Positions 1-10,479 of a stretch of 62,465 bases of DNA are shown piece by piece. Source of the stretch: Bryobacterales bacterium (GTDB taxonomy: Bacteria; Acidobacteriota; Terriglobia; Bryobacterales; Bryobacteraceae); NCBI GenBank assembly GCA_003164035.1, contig PLRS01000076.1:1-62465 (forward strand), in the 5' to 3' direction. The notes beneath the pieces are model-generated. The model worked only from the letters and a program-made list of their open reading frames with translations, had not been told where the DNA came from and made no database searches. Numbering within the stretch: position 1 is the stretch's first letter; each line of letters begins with the position of its first letter. The translations under genes were made by a program, and so were the position numbers.

Positions 1-261
1 ATGTTATTTTGTTACGGGCCCTAAGCACCCCTTCGCGGCCCTCGCGGTATCACGCGTGTGCGCCGAACGCATTCGTGATAGACTTCTATCCAATTTAAAT
101 GCGTCCGTCCAAACCGAAGGCTAAAAAGCCCGAGGGTGTGGGGAGCTTCGGACGGCGCGGGCGGAAAGCCCGGCCGGCAAAGTGCGACCCTGGCATAGGA
201 TAATAGCCCTTTTTTTGAGGTTTGCATCGAGTTACTCTGTATTCGGCATTTGTGTAGCATT

Positions 262-660
262 ATGCCGAACAAAACCTGCCTTATTGTCGACGATGAAACG
301 TCCGTTCGAGCTTACTTGCGGACGATCCTGGAGCGAGACCAGTTTCAGGTGATTGAAGCCGAAAACGGCGTCCAGGCCGCTGATACGGTTCAAGAGTTCG
401 GTGAAGCGATCGACTTGATCGTTACCGACATCTACATGCCCGGCGGGGATGGTCTCACGTTCGCTTCTTCCGTAAGGGAATCGTTACCGCTGCTTCCGAT
501 CGTTTTGATATCGGGATACGGCGACCCGCCTTGGAAGAGGCTTCCGTGCGCTTCTTTTGCTTTCGTTCCCAAACCGTTCCTGCCCGCGACCTTGCGGTCG
601 GCTATCGCCAAGGCGAACGAGACGATGGCGCTGAGAAAGAAGGCTGCATCCCCGGACTGA
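262..660 (+). CDS. Receiver-only response regulator
   Basis: Single CheY-like receiver domain of 132 residues with no output domain, so it probably acts by protein contact in a phosphorelay. The acidic pocket is D10-D11, the phosphoacceptor is D56 in VTDIYMPGGDG, the conserved switch residue is S84 in LISGYG, and the conserved lysine is K104 in FVPKPF. The open frame runs four codons further up to a TTG at 250, but ATG at 262 gives the normal receiver N-terminus (MPNKTCLIVDDE). No histidine kinase is adjacent. The 261 bases upstream show no gene. Family call is secure; partner unknown. Confidence 0.9.
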   Translation: MPNKTCLIVDDETSVRAYLRTILERDQFQVIEAENGVQAADTVQEFGEAIDLIVTDIYMPGGDGLTFASSVRESLPLLPIVLISGYGDPPWKRLPCASFAFVPKPFLPATLRSAIAKANETMALRKKAASPD

Positions 661-801
661 CCGTTCCCCGCACCCGCTCCGACTGCGAAATCCCGGGATC
701 GGTAAATACCTCGCTATCGCTGAGACGACCTTAAGACCCGAAATCGGCGCTAAAATGAAGGTGGACCGAACGCCTCGGTTGGCCCAAGGAGGTATCAAGC
801 C

Positions 802-954
802 ATGTTGGGCGTTATCCGCCATCCGTCTTTCCGGCACGGACAGCCGTTCCGAGCCGGCATCCAGAATTCCCTCCTCGCGACGGGATCGTTATTTCTCACC
901 CTGTCGATCGTGGTCTTTCTGTATTTCGGCGTCTTTGCGGTGCAAACCCACTGA
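802..954 (+). CDS. Small single-pass membrane protein (50 aa)
   Basis: A 50-codon frame starts at ATG 802 with a very good ribosome binding site (AAGGAGG at 786-792) and ends in TGA at 952-954. The N-terminal half is basic and polar (MLGVIRHPSFRHGQPFRAG). The C-terminal half is one hydrophobic helix, about residues 24-47 (LLATGSLFLTLSIVVFLYFG). The stop lies 27 bases before the GTG of the universal stress protein, so the two are probably co-transcribed. I do not recognise a family. Support is the ribosome binding site, the clear transmembrane segment and the operon position. Confidence 0.6.
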   Translation: MLGVIRHPSFRHGQPFRAGIQNSLLATGSLFLTLSIVVFLYFGVFAVQTH

Positions 955-981
955 GAGACGCGGAGTCGAAAGAGGTGCCCC

Positions 982-1866
982 GTGGGTACGTTATGGAAAA
1001 TTCTGTTCCCGGTCGAATTTTCGCCGCGTTGCCAGGGCGCGGCACGATATGTGGAAGCGCTGGCCAGGCGCTTCCACAGCGAAGTCATTCTGTTGCACGT
1101 CGTCCCCGCCGTCAGCATCCCATCAGGCGCGCCCCCGGTACTGGCGTACTCGGGCGCCCCCGATCTGGACGTGGAACAAACCGCGGACCGGCGCGAGAGA
1201 CTGAACCAGTTCCTCGCCGGTGAGCTCGAAGGCATCGCGGTGCGCCGCGTTCTACTGCATGGCGACCCGGCCGAGCGCATCGTAGTTGAGGCTACCCGCG
1301 AAGGCTGCGGCCTGATCGTGATGCCCACCCACGGTTACGGGCCGTTCCGCCGCTTCCTGCTGGGATCGGTTACCGCCAAGGTGCTGCACGATGCCGTTTG
1401 CCCGGTCTGGACCGGCCCGCACAGGGAAGAGGGCGAGGAGACCAATCCGGAGCCGGTCCAATTTCGCAAGCTGCTGTGCGCCGTCGATCGGGAGGAAGAT
1501 ACCCGGCAGGCGGCGCGGTGGGCGGCCCGGTTTGCGGCCGAGTGCGGCGCCAGTCTTTCGCTGCTGCACGTGCTGCCGATCACGGTCGTCCGCATGGGCG
1601 CGGTTTATTTCGATCCCGAATGGCGCGCCGATCTGGCCAGGGAAACCCGCGTGTGGATGCGCCAACTCGCGGCGGAGATCGGCATATCGTCGGAGCCGCT
1701 GGTGGAAATCGGCGAGGTACCGGCCACGGTCGGCGCCGCCGCCCGCGATACCGGCGCCGACTTGCTTGTGATCGGCCGCGGCCGGCCGCATGGAGTTCAC
1801 GGACGCCTGCGCACCAATTCCTATGCCATCCTGCGCCAGGCGCCCTGCCCCGTAGTGGCGGTTTAA
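982..1866 (+). CDS. Universal stress protein, two UspA domains
   Basis: Tandem UspA protein of 294 residues. Each half begins with the strand typical of the family (WKILFPVEFS; FRKLLCAVDRE). The first half ends with the nucleotide-binding pattern G-2x-G-9x-G(S/T), seen as HGYGPFRRFLLGSVT. The second ends GRPHGVHGRLRTNSYAILR, which departs from the pattern, so only the first domain is likely to bind ATP in the canonical way. GTG at 982 is the only sensible start and is preceded by AAAGAGG. It follows the 50-residue membrane protein in a likely two-gene operon. Known members respond to starvation and oxidative stress; the role here is not shown. Confidence 0.88.
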   Translation: MGTLWKILFPVEFSPRCQGAARYVEALARRFHSEVILLHVVPAVSIPSGAPPVLAYSGAPDLDVEQTADRRERLNQFLAGELEGIAVRRVLLHGDPAERIVVEATREGCGLIVMPTHGYGPFRRFLLGSVTAKVLHDAVCPVWTGPHREEGEETNPEPVQFRKLLCAVDREEDTRQAARWAARFAAECGASLSLLHVLPITVVRMGAVYFDPEWRADLARETRVWMRQLAAEIGISSEPLVEIGEVPATVGAAARDTGADLLVIGRGRPHGVHGRLRTNSYAILRQAPCPVVAV

Positions 1867-2020
1867 GGGGGCGAGGACTTAGTCCGGAAGTCCGGCGAGA
1901 AGATCCCATAAGCTTCGCGCACTACCCGGCTACTGTGAAATAGGCACCGACATCATCTTATCGGCGTATGGTGGATGCGCGGCGCTGCGCGTAGGATCGA
2001 AGAAAGAGGGGCCGCGCGTT

Positions 2021-2052
2021 TTAGGACGATCCTCCTGAGCAACTCGTCCTAA
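2021..2052. other. Perfect 9-bp inverted repeat in an intergenic region
   Basis: TTAGGACGA at 2021-2029 and TCGTCCTAA at 2044-2052 are exact reverse complements separated by 14 bases. They lie between the 3' ends of the convergent usp and cytochrome genes. No T-run follows on either side, so a factor-dependent terminator or a protein site are both possible. Confidence 0.4.
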
Positions 2053-2110
2053 CCAGCTACGGTCTACAGGCGAACCCCCCGGCCCCTCGCCAACCTGTCT
2101 GTCGCAGCCG

Positions 2111-2563
2111 CTAGAACGCAAACATGTCCTTCTTCGCTTCGATCTTCCGAGGGTCCACGCCGGGTACTTTCAGCAGGTCGCCGATCTGGTGGAAATCGCC
2201 GTTTTGCTGGCGGTAATCGAGCACCGCCCTGGCTTCCGCCACCGATAACCCGGCCACGGCTTTCCATTCGGCCAGCGGCGCGCTGTTGACCCGCAATTTG
2301 GAAGCCGGCCCGAAATTCTCCTCCAAATAGGCGAGTACGGTTTCCTTCTCCTCCCCGGTCAGTTTCGCGCCGCGCTCGACCATGTCGTCCACAATATCCT
2401 CCCAGCCGTCGCGTGAAAGGCGCCGCTGGCGGATCTTGTCCACCGCGTGGCAGACGGTACAAATCCTCGAAACCACCCCGCTGCCTGCGCCTGGAGGCAG
2501 ATCGTCGGCGGCGATCAGGGGCAGAACCGACAGGCACAAGAGGGCTAATCGACAGCAGCGCAT
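2111..2563 (-). CDS. Secreted c-type cytochrome fused to a helix-hairpin-helix domain
   Basis: 150 residues. A signal peptide (about 1-19) is followed by a heme c motif CTVCH at residues 35-39, in a short helical domain like the heme-binding part of quinohemoprotein amine dehydrogenases. The C-terminal 60 residues are a ComEA-like helix-hairpin-helix: LAEWKAVAGLSVAEARAVLD, then a second hairpin around LLKVPGVDPRKI. ATG 2563 with AGGA upstream is preferred over a TTG at 2578 because it gives a clean signal peptide. It probably acts in the periplasm. The two domains together suggest a heme protein with a DNA- or protein-binding arm; the function is inference. Confidence 0.75.
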   Translation of the reverse strand: MRCCRLALLCLSVLPLIAADDLPPGAGSGVVSRICTVCHAVDKIRQRRLSRDGWEDIVDDMVERGAKLTGEEKETVLAYLEENFGPASKLRVNSAPLAEWKAVAGLSVAEARAVLDYRQQNGDFHQIGDLLKVPGVDPRKIEAKKDMFAF

Positions 2564-2634
2564 ATTCGATCCTAGCAAAGGCGCGTGGCGTGGACGCTGG
2601 AGCTAAAATTCTTGCAGGCTCCAGCGGTCGCTTA

Positions 2635-2664
2635 CCGAGCCGCGACCGCCAGGGAGCGGTTGCC
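2635..2664. repeat. Dispersed repeat family B, single arm
   Basis: One arm of the family whose core is GAGCCGCGACCGTGAGGGAG, here with CC in place of TG. Full hairpin copies occur at 19642-19713 and 57541-57614. It lies upstream of the cytochrome gene and next to a family A element. Confidence 0.6.
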
Positions 2665-2712
2665 CGCGCCTAACGCGCGAAATCCCCAAGTCGGCTAAGT
2701 GCTCGCGTATTT

Positions 2713-2789
2713 GTGGGACGGTCCTCCCGGCCTGCCGCAGCCGCGAAGCGGATCTTCCAGCCAGCGACAGGCCAGGAGGCCTGTCCCAC
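2713..2789. repeat. Dispersed palindromic repeat family A
   Basis: Starts GTGGGACGGTCC and ends GGCCTGTCCCAC, an imperfect inverted repeat with inner material CCGCGAAGCGG and CCAGCCAGCGACAGG shared with the copies at 19791 and 22198. The outer flank GCGACGTATTCC is also shared with the 19791 copy, so the unit is longer than the palindrome. It lies just beyond the stop codon of vapC. Confidence 0.75.
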
Positions 2790-2807
2790 TGGAATACGTC
2801 GCGGTAA

Positions 2808-3230
2808 CTATTGCACCAGGCGAACGGACGGATGCCGGCCCTTGCCTGCCCGGAAGAGCCGGCGGTCGGCGGTGAGAACCGGACAGTCGTGTTCCAGGGC
2901 AAGCGCGAGATAGACGCAATCCCACAAGGACAGTTGGTATTCGAGGGACAGATCGAGCGCGCGGAAAAGCCGCGGACGCACCTCGAACAGCCGGGGCGCG
3001 CATTTCGTCATTAGCGCGAAGGCCTCCCGAGCCTGCTCCGCCGAAATCTGTTTTCGGCGGTTACGCTTCGCCACCAGGCTCGCGAATTCCGCCAGGAGAA
3101 TATCGGGAGCGATCAGCAGAACCTCGCCCGAAGCGTGCCGCTCGAACCATCCCAGGGCCGGCCCGCGGTCCGGTTCGGGTAACACCCATTTCGCCGCCAC
3201 GCTGCAATCCAGAACGAACGTGTCCGGCAT
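2808..3230 (-). CDS. vapC: VapC-type PIN-domain toxin
   Basis: 140-residue PIN ribonuclease. The four acidic residues that bind the catalytic metal are visible: D8 (LDCSVAAKW), E48 (LLAEFA), D104 (LWDCVYLALA) and D122 (LTADRRLF). These proteins cut RNA, often initiator tRNA or rRNA, when not bound by the antitoxin. The start is ATG 3230, 3 bases after the stop of the upstream antitoxin gene, as usual for vapBC. A family A repeat lies just downstream. It appears intact. Confidence 0.88.
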   Translation of the reverse strand: MPDTFVLDCSVAAKWVLPEPDRGPALGWFERHASGEVLLIAPDILLAEFASLVAKRNRRKQISAEQAREAFALMTKCAPRLFEVRPRLFRALDLSLEYQLSLWDCVYLALALEHDCPVLTADRRLFRAGKGRHPSVRLVQ

Positions 3231-3233
3231 CCA

Positions 3234-3470
3234 CTACCGCTCCCGCTCGCGGCGAATCAGCGGCGCACTGTCGTCGAGCGGCGGCAGGGAGGCGGCAAAC
3301 CGGTCCAGCTCTTTCCGCAAGCCGCTCCATTGCCCGCGCCGCCGGGCTTCGGCGGCCTCTGTTTCCAGCACCTGGATGATCTCGGCGTTCAGACTCCGCC
3401 TCTTCTTTTTAGCCTCCCGCTTCATCACCCGATAGACGGAGTCGGGAATGTTCTTGACGGTGATGTTCAT
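3234..3470 (-). CDS. vapB: FitA/VapB-like ribbon-helix-helix antitoxin
   Basis: 78 residues from ATG 3470. The N-terminus MNITVKNIPDSVYRVMKREA is the strand plus first helix of a ribbon-helix-helix (Arc/FitA) fold; the acidic tail would wrap the toxin. The open frame extends 12 codons further up to 3506, but those codons fall in a repeat copied at 7292 and do not look like protein. It is the first gene of the vapBC pair and likely autorepresses the operon, as is known for the family. Confidence 0.82.
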   Translation of the reverse strand: MNITVKNIPDSVYRVMKREAKKKRRSLNAEIIQVLETEAAEARRRGQWSGLRKELDRFAASLPPLDDSAPLIRRERER

Positions 3471-3474
3471 GGAA

Positions 3475-3513
3475 CCATTTTGGAACCGTGCGCCCGCCCC
3501 ACGCAAGCGCCGG
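3475..3513. repeat. Short dispersed repeat, pair of 7292-7329
   Basis: CCATTTTGGAACCGT followed by a GC-rich stretch. The same 38-39 bases recur at 7292-7329 with a handful of changes. Here it forms the region immediately upstream of the vapB start; there it lies between two convergent genes. Confidence 0.55.
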
Positions 3514-3920
3514 GCCCGTTCCTGACGCGGCGCGGCGTCTTGAGCTGAGTCGCGATTTCGCCAAACGAGCCGCCGCTTGGCGAGACATTCGGGGTGCCGG
3601 AAACCTGCCTGGCAGATCGATTCCGCCGCCCAAAGCCTGGCGGCGTGGACGCTTGAGCTAAACTCTCGCTTGACCCTGACGTAATGTCAGGCTGCAGCAT
3701 GAAGTGGAGGGACAACGCGATGTACCCATATCCTTGCCACAGCCGGTGTTGTGGCGCGTCGATTCGGGCGCTTTAGCTACCGGCCGCATCCTGGCGACCG
3801 AATCCGTAAGATTGCCGCGCGTACAGATTGGCCCCATAACATAGCCACAAATCCATTGGGGCGCTGGCCGATCATTACAAGGCTTGAGCCCTGCTTTCAG
3901 ACCGGCCGGGAACATTATCG
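3514..3920. other. Intergenic region without a convincing gene
   Basis: About 400 bases between vapB and araC. It contains GGCGTGGACGCTTGAGCTAA (3642-3661), which recurs almost exactly at 2587-2606. A minus-strand frame starting at 3924 overlaps the araC stop as ATGA, but its product is cysteine- and arginine-rich with no domain and is not called. No RNA gene seen. Confidence 0.5.
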
Positions 3921-4898
3921 TCATTGAGACACTTGATTGGGCTGGGGGACTGATTCGAGTGGCGGAGAGGCTGGCGAACGTAGGCCGCGGATATCGCGGA
4001 TGGGTGGCTGGCCGAACAAGCGGCTGTACTCGCGATTGAATTGACTCGCGCTTTCGTATCCTACCTCAAAGGCGACAGTCGCCGCGTCCACATCGTCGGC
4101 GAGCATCCGTGCTCTCGCGGCTTGCAATCGAATTTGCTTCTGGTACTGAAGCGGACTCATTGCTGTGAGCGCCCGGAAATGATGGTGAAGCGTAGTCACC
4201 GCCATGCCCGCAACGTCCGCAAGTTCCTTAACGCGAAGCGGCCTTCCATAGTTTGCCTTAATCCAGGCGATTGCTTTGGCCGTGCGGTGACTCTGGTCTC
4301 CCAGCGTCGCGATGGCTCGTAACCTTGCCCCCTCCGGCCCACGCAGGATTCGATAGATGATCTCGCGTTCGATGAGTCCGCTCAGAAACGGGATATCCTC
4401 GGGACTCGAGAGCAGGTCGAGCAGCCGGCACCACGCGCTGAGGAACTCCACTGTGACCGGACCGGTGGACATCGCAGGACTATCCGGCGACGTGTCTAAC
4501 AGGGGAAACTCCTCGCGGCTGAGGAGCTCGCGAATAATCGAGATATCAAGCTTGAGCGAGATGGCGAGGCAGGGTGCGTCCTCGCTTGCCTCCGCCACTC
4601 TGGTCACGGTCGGCAGATCGACCGAGGTGAGCAGATAGCGGGACGAATCGTACGTCAGAGTATCCGTGCCAATCTGTACCTCTTTGCGTCCTTGAGCCAC
4701 CACAATCACGCTCGGCTCGTAAGTGGCGTGGCAGGCGGCAGTTGGTGCCGTTCTCCGGTGCAACGTCAGACGCGGAATGGCGGTTGCCTGCTTCTGTGCC
4801 GAGCCGATCAGCCGAGCAACCCTGAACGCCAGTTCAAGCTTCAGTTCATCTGCTCGATTGGCTGCGAGAGCCGCTCCGTTACGTGTGTTCTTTACCAC
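3921..4898 (-). CDS. AraC-family transcriptional regulator
   Basis: 325 residues. The N-terminal part (about 40-195) resembles the AraC_N ligand-binding region (PSVIVVAQGRKEV, then DSSRYLLTSVDLP). The C-terminal part (about 215-310) has two helix-turn-helix motifs, around VKELADVAGMAVTTLHHHFR and VAFEVGYESASQFNREYSRL. The start is GTG 4898. It is divergent from the aldo/keto reductase genes with 151 bases between, so it most likely controls them; this family often sits beside aldo/keto reductases or dehydrogenases. Ligand unknown. Confidence 0.88.
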   Translation of the reverse strand: MVKNTRNGAALAANRADELKLELAFRVARLIGSAQKQATAIPRLTLHRRTAPTAACHATYEPSVIVVAQGRKEVQIGTDTLTYDSSRYLLTSVDLPTVTRVAEASEDAPCLAISLKLDISIIRELLSREEFPLLDTSPDSPAMSTGPVTVEFLSAWCRLLDLLSSPEDIPFLSGLIEREIIYRILRGPEGARLRAIATLGDQSHRTAKAIAWIKANYGRPLRVKELADVAGMAVTTLHHHFRALTAMSPLQYQKQIRLQAARARMLADDVDAATVAFEVGYESASQFNREYSRLFGQPPIRDIRGLRSPASPPLESVPQPNQVSQ

Positions 4899-4980
4899 TC
4901 AGTTTCCGATTTCCTAACCTCAGGATAACCGCAAAGTGCGCCGCCCGCACAACAATAGCGACACAACCCGGCAGGTTTAG

Positions 4981-6225
<1,245 letters not shown>

Positions 6226-6236
6226 CCGGGCGCTGA

Positions 6237-7259
<1,023 letters not shown>

Positions 7260-7291
7260 CGGCCTGAACCGGAGTCGGGGTTGTTCTTGAC

Positions 7292-7329
7292 CCATTTTGG
7301 AACCGTTCGGCCGCCCCATGCAGGCGCCA
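7292..7329. repeat. Short dispersed repeat, pair of 3475-3513
   Basis: Second copy of the CCATTTTGGAACCGT element, between the convergent ends of the aldo/keto reductase and the FAD oxidase. Confidence 0.5.
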
Positions 7330-7348
7330 GCCCCGCCCCCGACCTCCG

Positions 7349-8731
7349 TCAGGACGCACTATCGGCATCGGCGCCGAACAGGATTCCCCGCCCCAGTATC
7401 CCCAGCGGGTCCAGCCTCCGCTTCACCGTGCGCATGGCTTCCACCTGCTCGGGTGTATATTGCAGCCCCAGCAGGTGCACCTTGCGCTTTCCCAGGCCGT
7501 GCTCGGCGCTGACCGTACCGCCGAGCGAAACGGCCTGGCGCGCGAATTCCACCAGCAGGTCGGCGGCGTGTTTCGGATTGGCGGGGTCGGAGAATAGATT
7601 GATGTGTACGTGGGCGTCGCCGATGTGCCCGAAGATCACGTAGCGGCCGGGGAATTCTTCCCGCAGGCGGCGCTGGTAATAGGCCAGCATCTCCCGGCCC
7701 CGATCGAGCGGCACGGCGTAATCGGTATTCATCTTGAGCGCGCCCGAGCGGCGCACGGTATCGTTTACCAACTCCGGCAGGGCGTGCCGGAACTTGCGGA
7801 ACCGTTCGCGATCGGCGGCGGCCAGGGCGAACCAGCTTTCTTCCGCAAACGCACCCGCCGCTTCTACCCGCTCCAGCCAGGCGTCGATTTCGGGGTCTTC
7901 CTCGGAATCGAGCTCCTGCTCGATCAGCAGCGCGGCCTCGGCGCGCTTGGGAATCTCAGGGAAACGGCTGCGCAGCAGCCCAAGCGATGGGCCATCGAAA
8001 TATTCCAGCATGCGCAGCCGCGGCGTCGGCCGCCAGGCGTCCACCGCATCCAGCGCGCCGGCGTCGTCGGCAAAAAAGACCACCCCTCCGAGCAGCGCCG
8101 GCGGCACGGGCAGCAGCCCCACCCGCGCGGCGACGATGGCGCCCAGGGTCCCTTCCGAGCCGGCGAACAAATCCACCCAATCCATGCCCGGTGCGAGCGG
8201 GTAGCCGGCGGTGTTCTTGGTGACGCGCGCCAGTGGAATCGTGCCCGGGTCGAAATCCACCGCCTGGCCGCGCTCGAATTCGCGCAACGTGCCATCGGCC
8301 AGCACGACCCGCAGCGCCCGCACCCAGCGCCGGGTGGCGCCAAAGCGAAAGCTGCGCGAGCCGGAAGCGTTGGTGGCGATGGTGCCACCCACCGAAGCCG
8401 AGGTTTCGGTGGGATCGGGCGGATAGAACTGGCCGCTCCGCTGCGCCGCCGCGTGCAACTCGCCGAGGAGCGCCCCGGCCCCCACCGTCGCCTCGCCTTG
8501 CCCGATCTCGATCCGGTTCAGCTTTTCGAGCGACAGCACCCATCCGCCAAACGGCACCCGCGCTCCGGTCACGCCCGTCCCGGCGCCCGAAATCGTCACC
8601 GGCACGCGCGCCGCCGCCGCTTCCCCCAGCGCCCGAGCCACCGCCGCTTCGTCCTCGGCCACGATCAACCGCTCGGCGTGGCCGCGATAACCGGAAGCGT
8701 CTTCCAGGTACTGAGGGGGGATTTCAGGCAT
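7349..8731 (-). CDS. FAD-linked oxidase, GlcD/D-lactate dehydrogenase type
   Basis: 460 residues. The N-terminal FAD-binding PCMH domain (about 15-190) shows VTISGAGTGVTGARVPFGG and the later SASVGGTIATNASGSRS. The C-terminal FAD-oxidase domain carries HIGDAHVHINLF and AEHGLGKRKVHLL, the metal/substrate region of GlcD and D-2-hydroxyacid dehydrogenases. It would oxidise a 2-hydroxyacid such as glycolate or D-lactate; no glcE/glcF partners are nearby, which favours a stand-alone D-lactate or D-2-hydroxyacid dehydrogenase. It starts 6 bases after the RNase J stop, so the two are co-transcribed. Confidence 0.87.
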   Translation of the reverse strand: MPEIPPQYLEDASGYRGHAERLIVAEDEAAVARALGEAAAARVPVTISGAGTGVTGARVPFGGWVLSLEKLNRIEIGQGEATVGAGALLGELHAAAQRSGQFYPPDPTETSASVGGTIATNASGSRSFRFGATRRWVRALRVVLADGTLREFERGQAVDFDPGTIPLARVTKNTAGYPLAPGMDWVDLFAGSEGTLGAIVAARVGLLPVPPALLGGVVFFADDAGALDAVDAWRPTPRLRMLEYFDGPSLGLLRSRFPEIPKRAEAALLIEQELDSEEDPEIDAWLERVEAAGAFAEESWFALAAADRERFRKFRHALPELVNDTVRRSGALKMNTDYAVPLDRGREMLAYYQRRLREEFPGRYVIFGHIGDAHVHINLFSDPANPKHAADLLVEFARQAVSLGGTVSAEHGLGKRKVHLLGLQYTPEQVEAMRTVKRRLDPLGILGRGILFGADADSAS

Positions 8732-8737
8732 GCCGCG

Positions 8738-10408
8738 TCAAATCTCCAAAATCACCGGCATGATCAGCGGACGCCGCGAAGTTGCCTTCACGATGTAGCG
8801 TTTCAGGTCGGCGCGGATCTTCTCCTTCATGACGCCCCAATCGGCTTTCTCCTCGCGGTTCGACCCCTCCAGGGTTTTTACCACCACCTGGCGCGCCGCC
8901 TGCATGAACTCGGAGCCGTCTTCGGCCAGCGCGAATCCCCGGCTGACGATCTCCGGCTGGTTCTCCATCTTCCCGGTCTGCCGGTTGATGGCGATGATCG
9001 GCAGCACGATGCCATCCTCCGACAAATGGCGCCGGTCGCGGATCACCATTTCCTGCACCACGTCTTCCACCGAGCCGGAATCGATGCACACCCGTCCCAC
9101 CGGCACCTTGCCGGCCCGCCGCGCGCCGTGATGATCGATTTCGAGCACCTCGCCGGTCTCCATCACAAACGTCTCTTCGAGGCCCATCGAGAGCAAATGG
9201 CTGGACAGCCGGGCGTGTTTCGAAAGCTGCCGGAACTCGCCGTGAATGGGCATGAAGTAGCGCGGGCGCACCAGGTTCAGCACCAGCTTCATCTCTTCCA
9301 CGCTGCCGTGCCCGGAGACGTGCAGGGGCGGATTCATGCTGCCGTACAGCACGTCGGCGCCGCGCCGCGACATGTGGTCGATCATGCGGAAGATGGCTTT
9401 TTCGTTGCCCGGAATGATCCGCGAGCTCAGCACCACCGTATCGCCATGTTCCACCGAAATGTGCTTGTGGTTATCCACCGATACGCGCGACAGCGCCGAC
9501 ATGGGCTCGCCCTGGGTGCCGGAAATCAATACCACAACCTTTTCCGGCGGCAAGTCCGCCACGTCCTGCGGGCGCAGCAGGATGCCGTCGGGAATCGTCA
9601 GCAGCCCGAGCGAGTGGGCGATCTCGGTTACCGAAACCATGCTGCGGCCCACGATGGCCACCCGCCGCCGGTTTTCCTGCGCCAGGTCCAGCACCAGTTG
9701 CACGCGGTGAATCGACGAGCTGAAGCAGGCCACCACGACGCGCTTTTCCGCGCGGTTGAAGATTTCTTCCATCCGCGGCCGCACCGCCCGCTCGCTTTCG
9801 GTATAGCCCGGCCGGTCGGAGTTGGTCGAATCGGAAAGCAGCAAAACCACCCCGCGTTTGCCGTATTCGGCCAGCGTGTGCAGGTCGAACAGCTCATTGT
9901 CGGTGGGGGTGGGATCCACCTTGAAATCGCCGGTATGGATGATCACCCCGAGCGGTGTGGTAATAGCCAGCGCCACCGCCCTCACGATGGAATGGGTAAC
10001 GTTGATGAACTCGACTTTGAACGGGCCAATCTCGACCACGTCCTTGGGTTTGACCGGAATCAGGCGCGGCTCCTGTTCCAGGTCGTACTCCTCCGTGCGC
10101 CGGTCCACCAGCGCCAGGGTAAAATCGGTCCCATAAACCGGCACGTCGATTTCGCCCAGGAAGTACGGCACGGCGCCGATGTGGTCTTCGTGGCCGTGGG
10201 TGAGCACCAGCGCCCGGACCTCCTCCCGGTGCTCCTTGAGGAAGGTGAGGTCGGGCATGACCAGGTCGACGCCCAGCAACTCGGCTTCGGGAAACATCAT
10301 CCCGCAGTCGACCACCAGAATGTCTTCGCCGTAGCGAATGGCGGTCATATTCATGCCGAATTCCCCCAGCCCGCCGAGGGGAATCACTTGTAGCTTGCGA
10401 TCTGTCAT
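8738..10408 (-). CDS. rnj: Ribonuclease J
   Basis: 556 residues. The metallo-beta-lactamase core has the zinc motif HGHEDH at residues 71-76 and further ligands in HTGDFK and LSDSTN. The beta-CASP part has SSSIHRVQ, and HVSGHGS plus PIHGEFR lie before the C-terminal domain. RNase J is a 5'-3' exonuclease and endonuclease in mRNA decay and rRNA maturation. ATG 10408 is preferred over a GTG three codons upstream, because MTDRKLQVIPLGG matches the usual start; neither has a clear ribosome site. It heads an operon with the FAD oxidase. Confidence 0.93.
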   Translation of the reverse strand: MTDRKLQVIPLGGLGEFGMNMTAIRYGEDILVVDCGMMFPEAELLGVDLVMPDLTFLKEHREEVRALVLTHGHEDHIGAVPYFLGEIDVPVYGTDFTLALVDRRTEEYDLEQEPRLIPVKPKDVVEIGPFKVEFINVTHSIVRAVALAITTPLGVIIHTGDFKVDPTPTDNELFDLHTLAEYGKRGVVLLLSDSTNSDRPGYTESERAVRPRMEEIFNRAEKRVVVACFSSSIHRVQLVLDLAQENRRRVAIVGRSMVSVTEIAHSLGLLTIPDGILLRPQDVADLPPEKVVVLISGTQGEPMSALSRVSVDNHKHISVEHGDTVVLSSRIIPGNEKAIFRMIDHMSRRGADVLYGSMNPPLHVSGHGSVEEMKLVLNLVRPRYFMPIHGEFRQLSKHARLSSHLLSMGLEETFVMETGEVLEIDHHGARRAGKVPVGRVCIDSGSVEDVVQEMVIRDRRHLSEDGIVLPIIAINRQTGKMENQPEIVSRGFALAEDGSEFMQAARQVVVKTLEGSNREEKADWGVMKEKIRADLKRYIVKATSRRPLIMPVILEI

Positions 10409-10479
10409 TTTGAGCACCGGACGTACCGGAATCTTTTATTCTAGCGGCATCGGGGAGGTGGACGCTGCCCTCGAGCCCT

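Noticed and set aside
3658-3924. Minus-strand frame overlapping the araC stop as ATGA
   Set aside because: The coupling geometry is attractive, but the product has no domain, odd cysteines and no conserved character.
7604-10393. A 929-codon open frame on the plus strand, antisense to the FAD oxidase and RNase J genes
   Set aside because: It crosses two well-supported minus-strand genes, is rich in H, R, Q and P, and shows no domain or ribosome site. It is a composition effect of high-GC codons.
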